64,000 bases of DNA from Geosiphon pyriformis (lineage: Eukaryota > Glomeromycota > Glomeromycetes > Archaeosporales > Geosiphonaceae). Shown here one piece after another: positions 25,114 through 35,808 of this stretch. Every line of letters begins with the position of its first letter. The first letter of the stretch is position 1. The position numbers were made by a program, and so were the translations under genes. The DNA is taken from assembly GCA_016748015.1 (NCBI GenBank), contig JAAOMT010000009.1, forward strand, positions 784,079 to 848,078, written 5' to 3'. The notes beneath the pieces are model-generated. The model searched no databases and was not told the DNA's origin. It was given only the letters and a program-made list of their open reading frames with translations.

Positions 25114-26702
25114 ATGGAGTTCATGAGCAATCTCGGCTCTAATGCCGACATTTATCGACCTTCTCTTTTTGAATTAATTGCTCAAGGCAAAATGCATGAA
25201 ATGTTGCAACCCGCAGTCAAATACATACTGTCTGTGAGTTTTTTGCCAAATTTTATTGAAGGACTTTTACAAATGAGAACCTTTATTTTTTGCTTTGCAA
25301 TTTTAAAATTCAGGTCTATGCACAAAGATATCCTCGATATCTTTTACGCATAGTAAATAAACATGATGAGATTTACACTTTCATTATGTTTTTCGTTGAA
25401 CGGCACTACTTGAAGGAATGGGGTGAGTTGAATTATGAAAATAGTAAAAATCAGGAATGAACAGTTTTAAGTCTTATGTTTTCTATATCTAATAAGCCTA
25501 AACTTCCTATTAAGGTGCTTCTTTTGCTGAAAATTTTTATGGGCTGAAACGAATACGTAGTATTCAGTCTAGTAGAAAATTAACCTTGACAGCAAATGAA
25601 GAAAAGATTGTATCACTTAGAAATGGGGACATATGGCGTTCTCTCTTAGTATTGGTAATGAGAACATGGATTTTTAAGGCTTAAGCATATATTAAGAGGC
25701 TTTAAACAGCCTTATCTTCGAATCTTTTTGTCATAGGTTGGTATTCCATATGCAAAAGGCAAATTAGATACACTATATGAAAGAGTTAGTGGTGGAGCAG
25801 GGGCAAGATTTTTGAGAAGGGAAAATACACAAAGGGAACTTATAAATGATGAAAGGGTAAGCAATGTGTTGCAATGTTTGAAAAAATAAAATAACTTCTC
25901 TGAATTAGTCTTCCCGTTCTTTGTCTAGCTCCCGCTTTCCAAGCGAGGGCTCAGTGCAATGCGCTTTATGTTCAAAACTTTATACCCATGGGTTAATGGG
26001 TTTTATCATCTTACGATTTTGGTGTTCAACATTGGGTATCTCTTTGAGAAGACTCCCTTTTATACACCAGGATTTCGACTTTTGGGAATTGAAGTTCGAA
26101 GAATGGGCGCTCAAGACTATGTATGTGCATTTTATAAGCTTAGATCTTATTGTAACATAATTTAATAACAATTTATTCACTCAAATAGCGCGAACATTTG
26201 GAGAGAAAATCTGCTCAACTGACTAGTTCAAATGTAGAAATGACACGCCTAGAAGTCGGGAAACATATTTTAATAACTATCTTATCTCGAGGGTTTGACT
26301 TTTTGAAAACTTTGCTACCCATGTCCATACTTTTTTTCAAATTCTTAGAGTGGTGGTATTCAAGCGAATATAGCCGGCGACCTGGCGGCGAAACTGGAAT
26401 TGAGGTACCTCCCCCGGAAAGAATAATGGTACATGGAAATATTTATTTTTTACAATTCTCGAGTATATTATTAATCAACTTGTTTTTTTTAGCCTGATCC
26501 AAATGGAATTCCACTTCCTAGTACCTTGAACACCTGTGCACTTTGTTCCAACAAATTAACAAACCCAACTGCACTGCCATCTGGATATGTTTTTTGCTAT
26601 ACATGTATATATAGATATGTTGAAGATTACGGATGCTGTCCAATAACCTTAATCAAGGCCGATGCTGATAGTTTAAGGAAAGTATATAATTCAGCTTCAT
26701 AA
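25114..26702 (+). CDS. PEX12: Peroxisome biogenesis factor 12 (peroxin-12)
   Basis: This is a RING-type subunit of the peroxisomal membrane ubiquitin ligase PEX2-PEX10-PEX12, which ubiquitinates the import receptor PEX5 for recycling. Seven exons were deduced: 25114-25233, 25314-25422, 25515-25654, 25737-25856, 25929-26120, 26189-26428 and 26493-26702. All have consistent phases and give 376 aa, the usual family length. The N-terminus [16 protein letters not shown] is diagnostic, and the Pex2/10/12 membrane region follows. The C-terminal RING begins at Cys322 (CALC) with further C..CYTC and CCP motifs. Several zinc ligands of a canonical RING are missing, as is normal for PEX12. Start: first Met, 11 residues before DIYRP. 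Its left neighbour is transposon-derived sequence; APC13 follows in convergent orientation with a gap of about 30 bp. Confidence 0.95.
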
Positions 26703-26731
26703 AATTACCGAAATTATCAAGTATGCAAAAA

Positions 26732-27294
26732 TTACTGAATTTGTTGTGATTGTTGTTGATGGGGGTGATGGCCTTGTGGTTGTCTTTGAGAATCATCATT
26801 TAAGAAATTTAGGGCTAAATCGTTCCATTTTTTCCCGGCTTTTGATTGCTCTGCTAGTGTATTAGCTCAATAGATGACTAAAAGTTAATAAAGCATCAAA
26901 GCGTTTAAAAAAATATAGTTGCGAATCTAAAAGTTTTATGTACCATCCTCTCCATCCTCTGAATTTGTTGGTAAAAGTTTTAAGGGCACTGTAATGTCTA
27001 CCGATTCAAAACCCTCAATTAGTTTAGTGGTCCCACCTTAATTTGATCTCTGATATTTAAAGCATCTTACCATCGTCGGGTAAGCTATCTCGACCCCATT
27101 TATCAAGGAATTCTAAGTGTTTGGTATTGCGCATGTGCGCGTGATTGAACTGGCCATCCTATTTCGTTACAAGTAATTAATTTGGGGTAGCAATTGAAAA
27201 CTCGAGAAAGTTAAGAGATTTTTACTACCGTGTTTTTTGAAGTATTTGATGCAACTCGCGGAAGTGCTTGTTTTACGGGGTTGGAAAAATTCAT
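26732..27294 (-). CDS. APC13: Anaphase-promoting complex subunit 13-like protein
   Basis: This is a small subunit of the APC/C cell-cycle ubiquitin ligase. Four exons on the minus strand (27294-27229, 27158-27071, 27036-26944, 26853-26732) with consistent phases give 122 aa. Diagnostic family pieces appear in order: LEFLDKWGRDSLPDD (compare LIDDAWREDKLP in animal APC13), then VDITVPLKLLP (VAIPLNELP), then KWNDLALNFL (KWTDLALQYL). The tail is Gln/His-rich (GHHPHQQQSQQIQ). The longest single exon holds only about 40 codons, so an ORF-length gene finder would miss this gene. The N-terminal 22 residues are less certain and an upstream exon is possible. It is divergent from DCN1 and convergent with PEX12. 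Confidence 0.8.
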
Positions 27295-27625
27295 TTCAGT
27301 GAAACTATAAAGTAAAACATTAGTTGGCGATGATTAGCGTAAATATTAGCCCATATAGTGCAAATAAGGACCTCAGAGTTTTGAGATGTTACTAATTTCT
27401 GGCCGTCCACATGACAATGAAGAGCAAATAAGATTCTTGTTGGCAATCTTACGTTACTATATAATATACTCGCCTTGATCTCTTTCATCTATTTCATGCT
27501 CTTGGCCGTGGCTTTTAAGTTACCATCGTTGACTCTTCAAATATAGTTCTTTTTTGAGAGCGTTCCACTTTGGTCTTTAAGTACGAGAATTCCTCCAACT
27601 CGTTCTCAACCCTTTTCTTCCTGTT
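27295..27625. promoter_or_regulatory. Divergent APC13 / DCN1 promoter region
   Basis: 331 bp between two divergent starts. No convincing coding exon is present; an open frame on the minus strand (27291-27488) shows no family resemblance and probably lies in the APC13 leader. Shared regulation is inferred from geometry only. Confidence 0.4.
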
Positions 27626-29098
27626 ATGCCAAACAACAAAAAGGCCAACCCCGCCCCACGTACCATTCAGACAAGGTCAACCACTACGCGTGGCATGGGT
27701 AATAATATTACTAAACAAAGCCAACCTACCGCACCGGCACCGAGAAGTCGTAGAGGCCGAACTGTCAACCAGCAAAGGGGCGGAGCCGCTGCTTCTCCGA
27801 CACCGGTTTCTAGAACGTATGCATTTCGAGTTCTCCCTAATCGTGTTTGACAGTGTTTTCACCTTTATTTTGGCTTTTCAGGTACTTGTTTATTAACTAA
27901 CGCGGTATTTAATTTGCTTTTCTTGCCGCTCTGTTGTAACGTAAGGGCTAAAAGACAACGGGTGCTTGTATTTGAAGAAAAAGTGGAGAATTGGTTCGAT
28001 CAATACCGAGGCAAAGTTTAAATCTGAATAGTTGCAAGCATTTTTTAAAGCATTCATATTTATCTTAACGAAAAAATTTGCATTTTTAGACCCGGACGAT
28101 GATGAAAATAGAATTGGGCATCAAGGATTCGAACAGTGGATGAATGATTTGCGAATCGACATGGATAGTGTGAGTTGCATATATCACCTATAATAATTAT
28201 ATTTCTATCTTTGATAATAATATATTATTGAACTACTTATAGGAATACCCTCTTTTAATTTGTTGGAAACTAAAAGTATCGACTATGGGTATGATTTCTT
28301 GCATCAAAAACTTATAAATTCTTCCAGAAATTCATGCTATGAAATCCAATTTTAGGTTATATAACCAAAGAAGAATGGAAGACCGGTTTTAAACAATGGG
28401 GGTATAAGTCCGATACACTTTTGCTCTTAGTTGCCCTCATTATTTCAATTTATTGTAATTAATACATTCTCAAATCTTTATCAGCATTGATTCTAATGCT
28501 CAATTGCAATCGAGAATACCGGAACTGAGTAATGTGTTCTCGTCCCCTGATTCATTCAAAGATTTATATCGCTACACGTTCGATTATGTCAAAGATAAAA
28601 ATCAGCGTTGTATTGATGTTGAGGTAATAAGTGCCCTCTCTAACTAGTTTGAATTTCACTAATAAATTTAAACCCTACCGACCGGATAGGTGGCTTTGTT
28701 CATGTGGGATCAATTATTCGCCAAACGACCCTCACCTCATGTTAAGGAATTCAGCGAATTCTTAAAGGTAAGACATATGATTTAGACAACAGTATACATC
28801 ATTCAGAAATATTAATTTTCTATTTTTCTTTATTTCAGCAAGCGAAACAACCAAAAGTGCTCACACGAGATCAATGGACTAACTTCTTGGAGTTTGTTAG
28901 TACCATCCACCAAGATCTCTCAAACTATGATCTAGAATCAGCATGTATTGTTGAATTTGAGCATCATCAAATTTTTCAGCACAACATAAAACCTAAGATT
29001 TGATTATTTACATGCTTTGGTTTGCTTGAATTTTAGGGCCCTGTTTGTTTGATGAATATGTGGAATGGAAGAAAGCCAAAGATGGGATAGTTAATTAG
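27626..29098 (+). CDS. DCN1: DCN1-like protein (cullin neddylation E3)
   Basis: Scaffold-type E3 that promotes NEDD8 transfer from UBC12 to cullins. Nine exons: 27626-27816, 27946-28010, 28090-28169, 28243-28288, 28356-28401, 28485-28623, 28690-28767, 28839-28944 and 29037-29098, giving 270 aa. A basic, low-complexity N-terminus of about 65 residues precedes the potentiating-neddylation (PONY) domain: DPDDDENRIGHQGFEQW, then LICWKLKVSTMGYITKEEW, and the C-terminal cullin-binding half (FTFDY-like YTFDYVKDK, ESAWPCLFDEYVEW). There is no N-terminal UBA domain, unlike yeast Dcn1. Intron 2 must begin with GC (GAG|GCAAAG) to restore DP in the conserved frame. It is divergent from APC13 and convergent with RPN1. 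Confidence 0.93.
28011..28089 (+). other. Probable GC-AG intron (DCN1 intron 2)
   Basis: The donor reads CGAG|GCAAAG and the acceptor TTTTTAG|AC. Only this junction gives ..QYR-DPDDDENRIG.., matching the family. The nearest GT (GTTTAAAT, 5 bp downstream) puts the next exon out of frame. Confidence 0.7.
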
Positions 29099-29467
29099 AT
29101 ATTTTCTACCCGTGGATAACCGACTTCACATGCTTGGTATCGTCACTCAACATGCCCAGATAAGCCTGATTCTTACCCTTTTATTGAATCATGTTAATAG
29201 ATTCTGGATTTTAGAAGCAAAGGAATATGTATCTGGCCAAAATATATTCCAAGGCGGCAACATTCGAAGGACTACAGTTTCAGCTCGTATAATAACTAAT
29301 TATTTTAGGATAATTTTCTTTCTTTTTATAGTTTTGCCATTTTCTTGTCGAAAGCGAGGGTGCCAAAATGAATTTGGTTAGACTCAAATCCCAAATGTAT
29401 CGATAACTTAGCTGCTCTACATTTTTACAATTCCTATCATTATTCTCATCGACCTGATTTCCGATCC
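29099..29467. other. Convergent DCN1 / RPN1 3' intergenic region
   Basis: 369 bp holding the 3' ends of two convergent genes. A plus-strand open frame (29112-29381) has no recognisable family, domain or codon pattern, and I treat it as untranslated sequence. Confidence 0.5.
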
Positions 29468-32400
29468 TTAATCCTTATCCTCTTCCATAAAATCAGGATT
29501 TTTCCTTAGCAAGACAAACCCTTCGAGCACGTGCGATAAAGAAATATCTAAAAAGATGCATTAAGGAAAATTAATTGCAAAAGCTTTATGTTATACCAAA
29601 GTAAGGTCAACAAGTAAAAGGATACATTCTTCTGTAGCAATTTCAGCACGTTCAGAGTGTGCCAACAAAACCGGCGTAGAATGTGTCTGAAACCCGGTTA
29701 TGGTTTTGGGCCTTCCGGCTTGACCCACTACATCGACAGCCTAGTTAATTGGAATTATTATTAGTAATTCAAGACTATGCTCAAGTTGAAGTTATTCTAT
29801 TGCATTCAACTTACCTGCCCAACACGAACTGTTACAGGCAGACTTTTTAAATTTTCATCAAGGGTGATCAAAAATCGTGGATACATTGCAGTGGTTAAAT
29901 AATATAAAAACCAATGGTGTTTGCCCAGTATAACTTTTGAAAGAAAATAATCCGAGAAAATTTTAATATAGATTGGTGAAAGAGCTAAATCAAAATGCGA
30001 CTCACGCGTTTTGGTATCCGTGAACGCAATCAAGGTTGCTAACAATCCAGCTATAGCAATTGGGGACATTAACTGACGATCGGAGTGATATGGATTGATT
30101 GATATCGTTCCCTTTCCCATGTGTAACAATCCCTATAATTGGTGTTTGTTTAGCAGGGGATCGTTAACGACAAAAGTAATCGAAAGTACAATTTGGAATA
30201 CCTGAGCAATCCGGACCATAAATAAACAATTTGGTTCTTTATGATAATAGGATGCTAACTGTCTGAGCATTTGTGCCAAACGAGCATTATTTGTGCCAGC
30301 GCCTACAAGACCCATTGAAAATATAGCATTGATGGCAACATCTGCGTCATTGTCGTGTGAATATTTGCTGAGCGTTTCTATGACACTTAACAAGGGATTT
30401 GAAGCACATAGCAAACCCAATGCTAGAGGAACTGTTCGACGGATAACAGGTTCACCATAATGCATCTAGAAAAATTTTCACAATACATATTAGTTAATTT
30501 TTTGCGGAAAAGATATATTGGTGTCAATCTCAAATTACCAAGTGATTGAATGATCTCAGTGCCATTTCGGCCCCAATATCCTCACCCATAGCAATGAGTG
30601 CAACACCTAGAACAGCAAAGGCTTGGTGAAGATCATCCTCCTTTTCCCTATCTAAGTGATCGTTACACAGATGTAGCATTTTCTGCACCTTTAGCACATT
30701 TCCAGTGCCTAATTTACAAGAGGTTTAATAAATTGTTGATACGGGAAAGACAATCGTAAAAGATTTTCGAGGAGACAAACCTGCATAGGAACAAATTTCC
30801 ACTAATACAGCAACTTGCTTTCCAATCGGATGTTCGATAGCTTTTAAAGTCTCTAGTGTAACTTCGGCAGCGTCTTGCTTTCCTGCAATAATATAAAATA
30901 TGTGTCATTTATATTCTTCAACCATAAGATATCCGGATTCTTTTCTCACCAAGATATAACAAAGCCAATCCAAGTCCCATAAACCTTCCCCAAGTTTCTT
31001 TTAACTGAGATTCCTCGCGTTCCATCATGGTTTGTAAAATTGTACTCGTGATATCTCCATGACAATCACCAACAAATATCATCCCCAAAGATAAGGCGGC
31101 CAACGAAGCAATCTCCATGCTCAGGCTAGTGTCACTAACTAATGGTAAAAGTAATTCTTGAAGGCGTTCTCGATGCGAGCCGGAATAAGCCATACCAAGA
31201 CTAATTCATAATATTTTGTCAATATTAGGTGAAGAGGTTGTTTTACAAGAAAATCAACAACTTACCCAACAATTGCACTAATTCGCATTGTGGCATTTGG
31301 ATTCTCAATTTGATCGGACAATAATGCTAATGCAGGATCGTTCTCGTTACGAACGCCAGCATTTACGAGTCCAATGGCAAGAAGAGCCCCAGCCTGAAAT
31401 TTCCCGACGCATTCAGAAATAGGTTTTTTGATGAGAAACCAAGGACAAGGAGCCAAATTACCAGCAAATATGGAAATTCGTGTAGTACTATCTTTATCAC
31501 ACAATCCCTACCTACAAGCAAATTTTAAACTCAGTTTGATAAATCAATGCTATAAATAACGTAATGATAACCAATGTATGTTCGTAGGTAAGGATCATGA
31601 AGGAACAGGCTTTTAATCGCTCCAGTATCTGAGATCTTACCACGAATAACCATCAAAGAGAAAATCTATATAGGGGAAAATGGTGCCTACCTTTATATAT
31701 TCTTCATCGGAATACTGATATTTATCTATCTTTGTCAACCCGCCTTCAACATCCCATAACATAATTAACCCGAGCGAAGCAGTAGCACTTAACATCCCTG
31801 TAAATAAAAAAACTTAATCAGCGACTTAATCTATTCGGGAATTTCAATAAATATTTACCCTGATCTTTATTTTTATAGATCCAAGTGTTTCCTTCTTCTA
31901 CTGATATTAATTTATCGTTCCCAAACCCAGCGTTTACAAATGCGTTTACAAATGTTGAAGCAAGGTTTTGTCGGGCTGAGTCTACGTTGCCACTCGTAAA
32001 TCCAGGACCTAAATATAAACAGCTAAACATAAAGCTCAAATTTCCTTGCGTATTCCCACTCGAAATATGGAGAATCAAGACTCACGGATGTTTTCTAAGT
32101 GACTTTTATAGATATCCTCTGGTGTTTTTGCTTCAACCACATCTAATTCATTAGCAAGGGCAATGAAGTTTTTGGATAAATGCGTGTTATTCAGAATTTC
32201 TTGAATAGATTCATCTTCGATCGATAATGATATTTGGGATCGTCCCAAATGAAAGGCAAGTTGTTTCTGCAAGAGTCTGATTGAAAAAGAAAAAATTAAC
32301 CCGAGCAGCAAGCTCCATATTATGTCTCATGATATGAAAAATACCCACATATCGATTTTTCCAGCTGCCTCAAAGTCTTCACGAATTAAATCATGATCTT

Positions 32401-33706
32401 GAAGACGCACGGCAACGGATAATGCTTCTGTAAATTTGTGATGTTGGCGATATATTGTGTGTGCGGTACGAAGAAAAGCGACATCATCCGGAGGCACTAA
32501 TAAATTAACGCAACTTTGAAAACCCAAATTAATAAACTGTCCAAGCAGACGCTAATAAATTGAGAGAAAAAAAGTAAATTATTACCTAACCATATAGAGA
32601 CAAACCCGGGCGTATGTATCTCTGTCAACGAATTGGGGAAGCTGATCAATGGCTTCTAATTCAAGCAATAAATCGACCGCATCAGCTTCCGCGTTGTGCT
32701 TTAAAAAAAAAGGTATAATTTCAAGGGCAAGTTTCATCAAGTCTTTAAAAGGAAGATCATTTTCAGAGCGACTGAGAAATTCTTGACCAATTTCCGTTGA
32801 TAAATGTCTGCAAAAGAGATACAGGGATAAGATAGACGTTAAATAATTGCATATATTAAGTTAAGTAGGCAATCACATACCGCACATATTCATGTCCCCA
32901 AGAGCCAGGATCTTCAGGCGATCCTTCCAATCTGTATTTGAGAGAATCCCTTTTTCCTTCATCGTAGGTCATAGCCAAAACAGATAATATATCGGCGAGG
33001 GCAAGCTACAAACTAAATTCAGTAAGATTTAATCCATATTACGAGTGGAGAAAATTAGAGGAGTTGACCTTGTTGTCTGATGGTATCCAACTTTGATATA
33101 TTTCAGTCACAGTTGAATAGTGAGGCCTTAAGAATTTCAATGGTTTAGGGACTGAGGTCATTGAGCTAGTGGATGTCCGAATCAGAGTACGTAAACTTTC
33201 CAATGCAGGCCTATGCAGTTCAAGATTGTCTTCCTGGGATTAGAGAAGAACATGAGTCTGGGAAATCAATCATTGATCTACTTGGAATTATAAAAGGTAT
33301 GTAGTGTTATGCTAACCTGGAGCCTTTCAATAAGCATCTCCAATTCATTTCTTAACTGAAGATCTTCCTCGGACTAATTAAAAAATCAATGATATGGTAA
33401 GAATCTAGGACGCAAAAAAGGCTACAGCTTGAATAATATCACGCGAGCGCTGTATCGAACTCATTGAACACGTATTTACAACGCCTTAAGGGTTTACTTC
33501 GCGTTCCGCAGAAAAACCAAGTGATTCTAAAATTTTGGTTTAATAATAATAAACTCGCCGAGAAAAATGCGTACCAATTCCTCAGGCTCGTCTTTCTTAT
33601 CCTTATCCCCATTGGTTTTAGGTTTCCCTTCGGCATTTGCTTTTTGTTTATCTTTTTTAGGCGCATCCTCCGCTGGGACAGGAGTTGTTAAAGTATCACG
33701 AGCCAT
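29468..33706 (-). CDS. RPN1: 26S proteasome regulatory subunit RPN1 (PSMD2)
   Basis: Largest base subunit of the 19S particle; a docking scaffold for ubiquitin, UBL shuttle factors and Ubp6. Eighteen exons (high to low): 33706-33575, 33373-33317, 33233-33069, 33005-32881, 32807-32586, 32513-32349, 32276-32086, 32008-31859, 31797-31691, 31393-31266, 31200-30950, 30882-30781, 30708-30539, 30465-30202, 30132-30006, 29933-29815, 29740-29626, 29547-29468. All phases agree and give 889 aa, normal for the family. The N-terminus is Lys-rich and acidic, then [21 protein letters not shown]. Central PC repeats include [52 protein letters not shown] and MAYSGSHRE. The C-terminus has [15 protein letters not shown] and [12 protein letters not shown]. 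The 297-nt intron before AGALLA is long for this gene. Confidence 0.96.
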
Positions 33707-33972
33707 TCTTAAAATTCTTCAAGACTTCACAACTACAGACTAGATCCGTTTCTCTATCAGTAATTCTTAAAAGGGCTCGATTATTAGTGTGCGTAAGCTA
33801 GCTTTACTATCAGCAGTACCATTGCCATCATCTACAAGTTCACTAGATACTGATATTAAAAGATGGGAAATCATGATGTGCTGCGTATACGTCATCTTTC
33901 TAGATATAGAAAAAAAAATCAGTCTCTTTAAAAAATTTTCGTTTTCACTTTATTCATCGTAGATAATTAACT
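33707..33972. promoter_or_regulatory. Divergent RPN1 / RPS4 promoter region
   Basis: 266 bp separate the two start codons. A TACGTCAT (ATF/CREB-like) octamer lies at 33,888-33,895. I see no yeast-type proteasome control element (GGTGGCAAA). Shared control of a proteasome and a ribosome gene is inference from geometry. Confidence 0.4.
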
Positions 33973-35441
33973 ATGGTATGTTGTTATATTTATAAATATA
34001 CAAGTTGTAAAAGCTACTCACTCTAGAAAGGCCTTGAAAGGCTCAATATTCAAACAAGCAAATTTTGCTAGACCTGTTTAGAGGGTTTATCAATTTCTTG
34101 TGATCTACACTGGACGTCGCAAAAGAGAATTATGATGAATCAAAATTTAGAGCAATTTCATCCATCTGATTAAAGCTGGTTTAGAGTCAAAAATGCCTAA
34201 TGATTTATCACCTTTATTGAAACCTAACAATATTTTTAAAGGCACGCGGTCCGAAGAAACATTTGAAAAGGCTTGCTGCCCCAAGTCACTGGATGCTTGA
34301 CAAGCTCACGGGTACTTATGTAAGTAAAGTATTTTTTAACTGATTGATTAATCCTTGTGATTCCAAACATTCGCTTTCAAGCATCCTTGACGAGAGAATA
34401 ATTTATACAATAGGCACCTAAACCTTCTCCTGGACCGCATAAGCTCCGTGAATGTCTACCTTTAATCGTATTCTTGAGAAATCGTCTCAAGTATGCGCTA
34501 ACGGGTAAAGAAGTAAAAAGCATTTTAATGCAACGTCTTGTAAAAGTTGACGGTAAAGTGAGAACTGACACGACATATCCTGCTGGATTCATGGGTAGCT
34601 AATGTTTTTGTGTAAAAAAACCCTAAATTTAATTTTTGAAGACGAGTTACATTAAAATCAAATTAGATGTCATCACCATCGAGAAGACTGGCGAGAATTT
34701 TCGCTTGATCTATGATATCAAAGGTCGATTCACGATCCATAGAATTACTACAGAGGAGGCCAAATACAAATTAGCTAAAGTTAAGAAGGTAGAAGTGGGT
34801 GCCAGAAATATCCCATTTATTGTTACTCACGATGGTCGTACTATTCGTTACCCGGATCCGGTGATTAAAGTAAATGACACGATCAAATTTGATCTTGAAA
34901 ACAACAAAATAACCGAGGTCATCAGATTCGAAGTTGGAAATATAGCCATGATTACCGGCGGTCGCAACATGGGTCGTGTTGGAGTTATCACTCATAGGGA
35001 GAAACACATGGGGGGCTATCATGTAAGAAAATATTCAGTAAAAAATCAATAATTCAAGTATCTTTGTATTAAAATATGAACGGAATTTTTAGATTGTCCA
35101 CGTGAAAGATGCACAAGAACGACAGTTTGCCACGCGTCTTAATAACGTTTTTGTGATTGGTGAAGGTATAAAGCCTTTCATATCGTTGCCCAAAGGCAAA
35201 GGAGTCAAAGTAAGCGTTTTTCTTAAAAGCTCGAATTGTTCTGTTTATATCGATGAGATATTTTGATGTGCTACCTTTTTCAATATTAACTGCTAAAATC
35301 TTTGTAATTGCATTTTACAGCTCACCATTGCTGAAGAACGTGATAGGTTTGTAGGATTTCAACTGCTTTATTTTGATACTCGTCCTCACTAACTCAATAA
35401 TTCTATACGATTATAGGCGTCGTGCTCAAGCTGCACAATAA
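33973..35441 (+). CDS. RPS4: 40S ribosomal protein S4 (eS4)
   Basis: Structural protein of the small ribosomal subunit. Seven exons: 33973-33975 (the start codon alone), 34242-34319, 34414-34594, 34667-35022, 35093-35209, 35321-35346 and 35417-35441; 261 aa, exactly family length. Landmarks: [20 protein letters not shown], the S4 RNA-binding region ([19 protein letters not shown]), [20 protein letters not shown], the KOW segment ([17 protein letters not shown]) and the C-terminal RRRAQAAQ. The single-codon first exon is inferred from ATG|GTATGT, a strong donor, 266 nt before the next exon. It is divergent from RPN1 and convergent with the E2 gene. Confidence 0.95.
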
Positions 35442-35808
35442 TAAACAATTGGTGAATTTGAATAGATCAGTAGACTTCTTATCGATTGGTTATATTTATC
35501 TGACAATGTGAAACGAGCATAGTTATCGTAGATTCAACTAAGCAAAATTAGTGCGAGTATAAAATAACTAAACCTTTTATTTTCTATAATAAAATTCAGA
35601 GATAAATGAAAAGGTGGGATCGCAATATACAAAGGCTCTATGATACAAAATGGCTCGGGGATGTGTATGCGAATGTGATAAACTAGAAGTAATCGTGATG
35701 ACTTCTAAAGCTTATGTGAATATTAAAAATTATTCTAAGGAAAAACTGTGCAAACAAGCATTAATTTGCAAGAGAGTAATCAATCATAATTTAATTTCAG
35801 TAATCTTC
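35442..35808. other. Convergent RPS4 / CDC34 3' intergenic region
   Basis: 367 bp between two convergent genes. It contains probable 3' UTRs and a short unconvincing open frame (35650-35832). Nothing else is recognised. Confidence 0.5.

Noticed and set aside
29112-29381. 89-codon plus-strand open frame after DCN1.
   Set aside because: No similarity or splice-consistent extension; most likely the DCN1 3' region between convergent genes.
32514-32585. An RPN1 splice acceptor at 32,553 (ATTAG) that would add a dozen residues ([12 protein letters not shown]).
   Set aside because: With the GTTAGG donor it stays in frame, but it inserts residues absent from the family; the acceptor at CAAAG restores YMVSCVNLL.
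34132-34169. Possible C/D-box snoRNA inside RPS4 intron 1 (ATGATGA then CTGA).
   Set aside because: The boxes are only about 30 nt apart, there is no terminal stem, and no convincing internal C'/D' pair.
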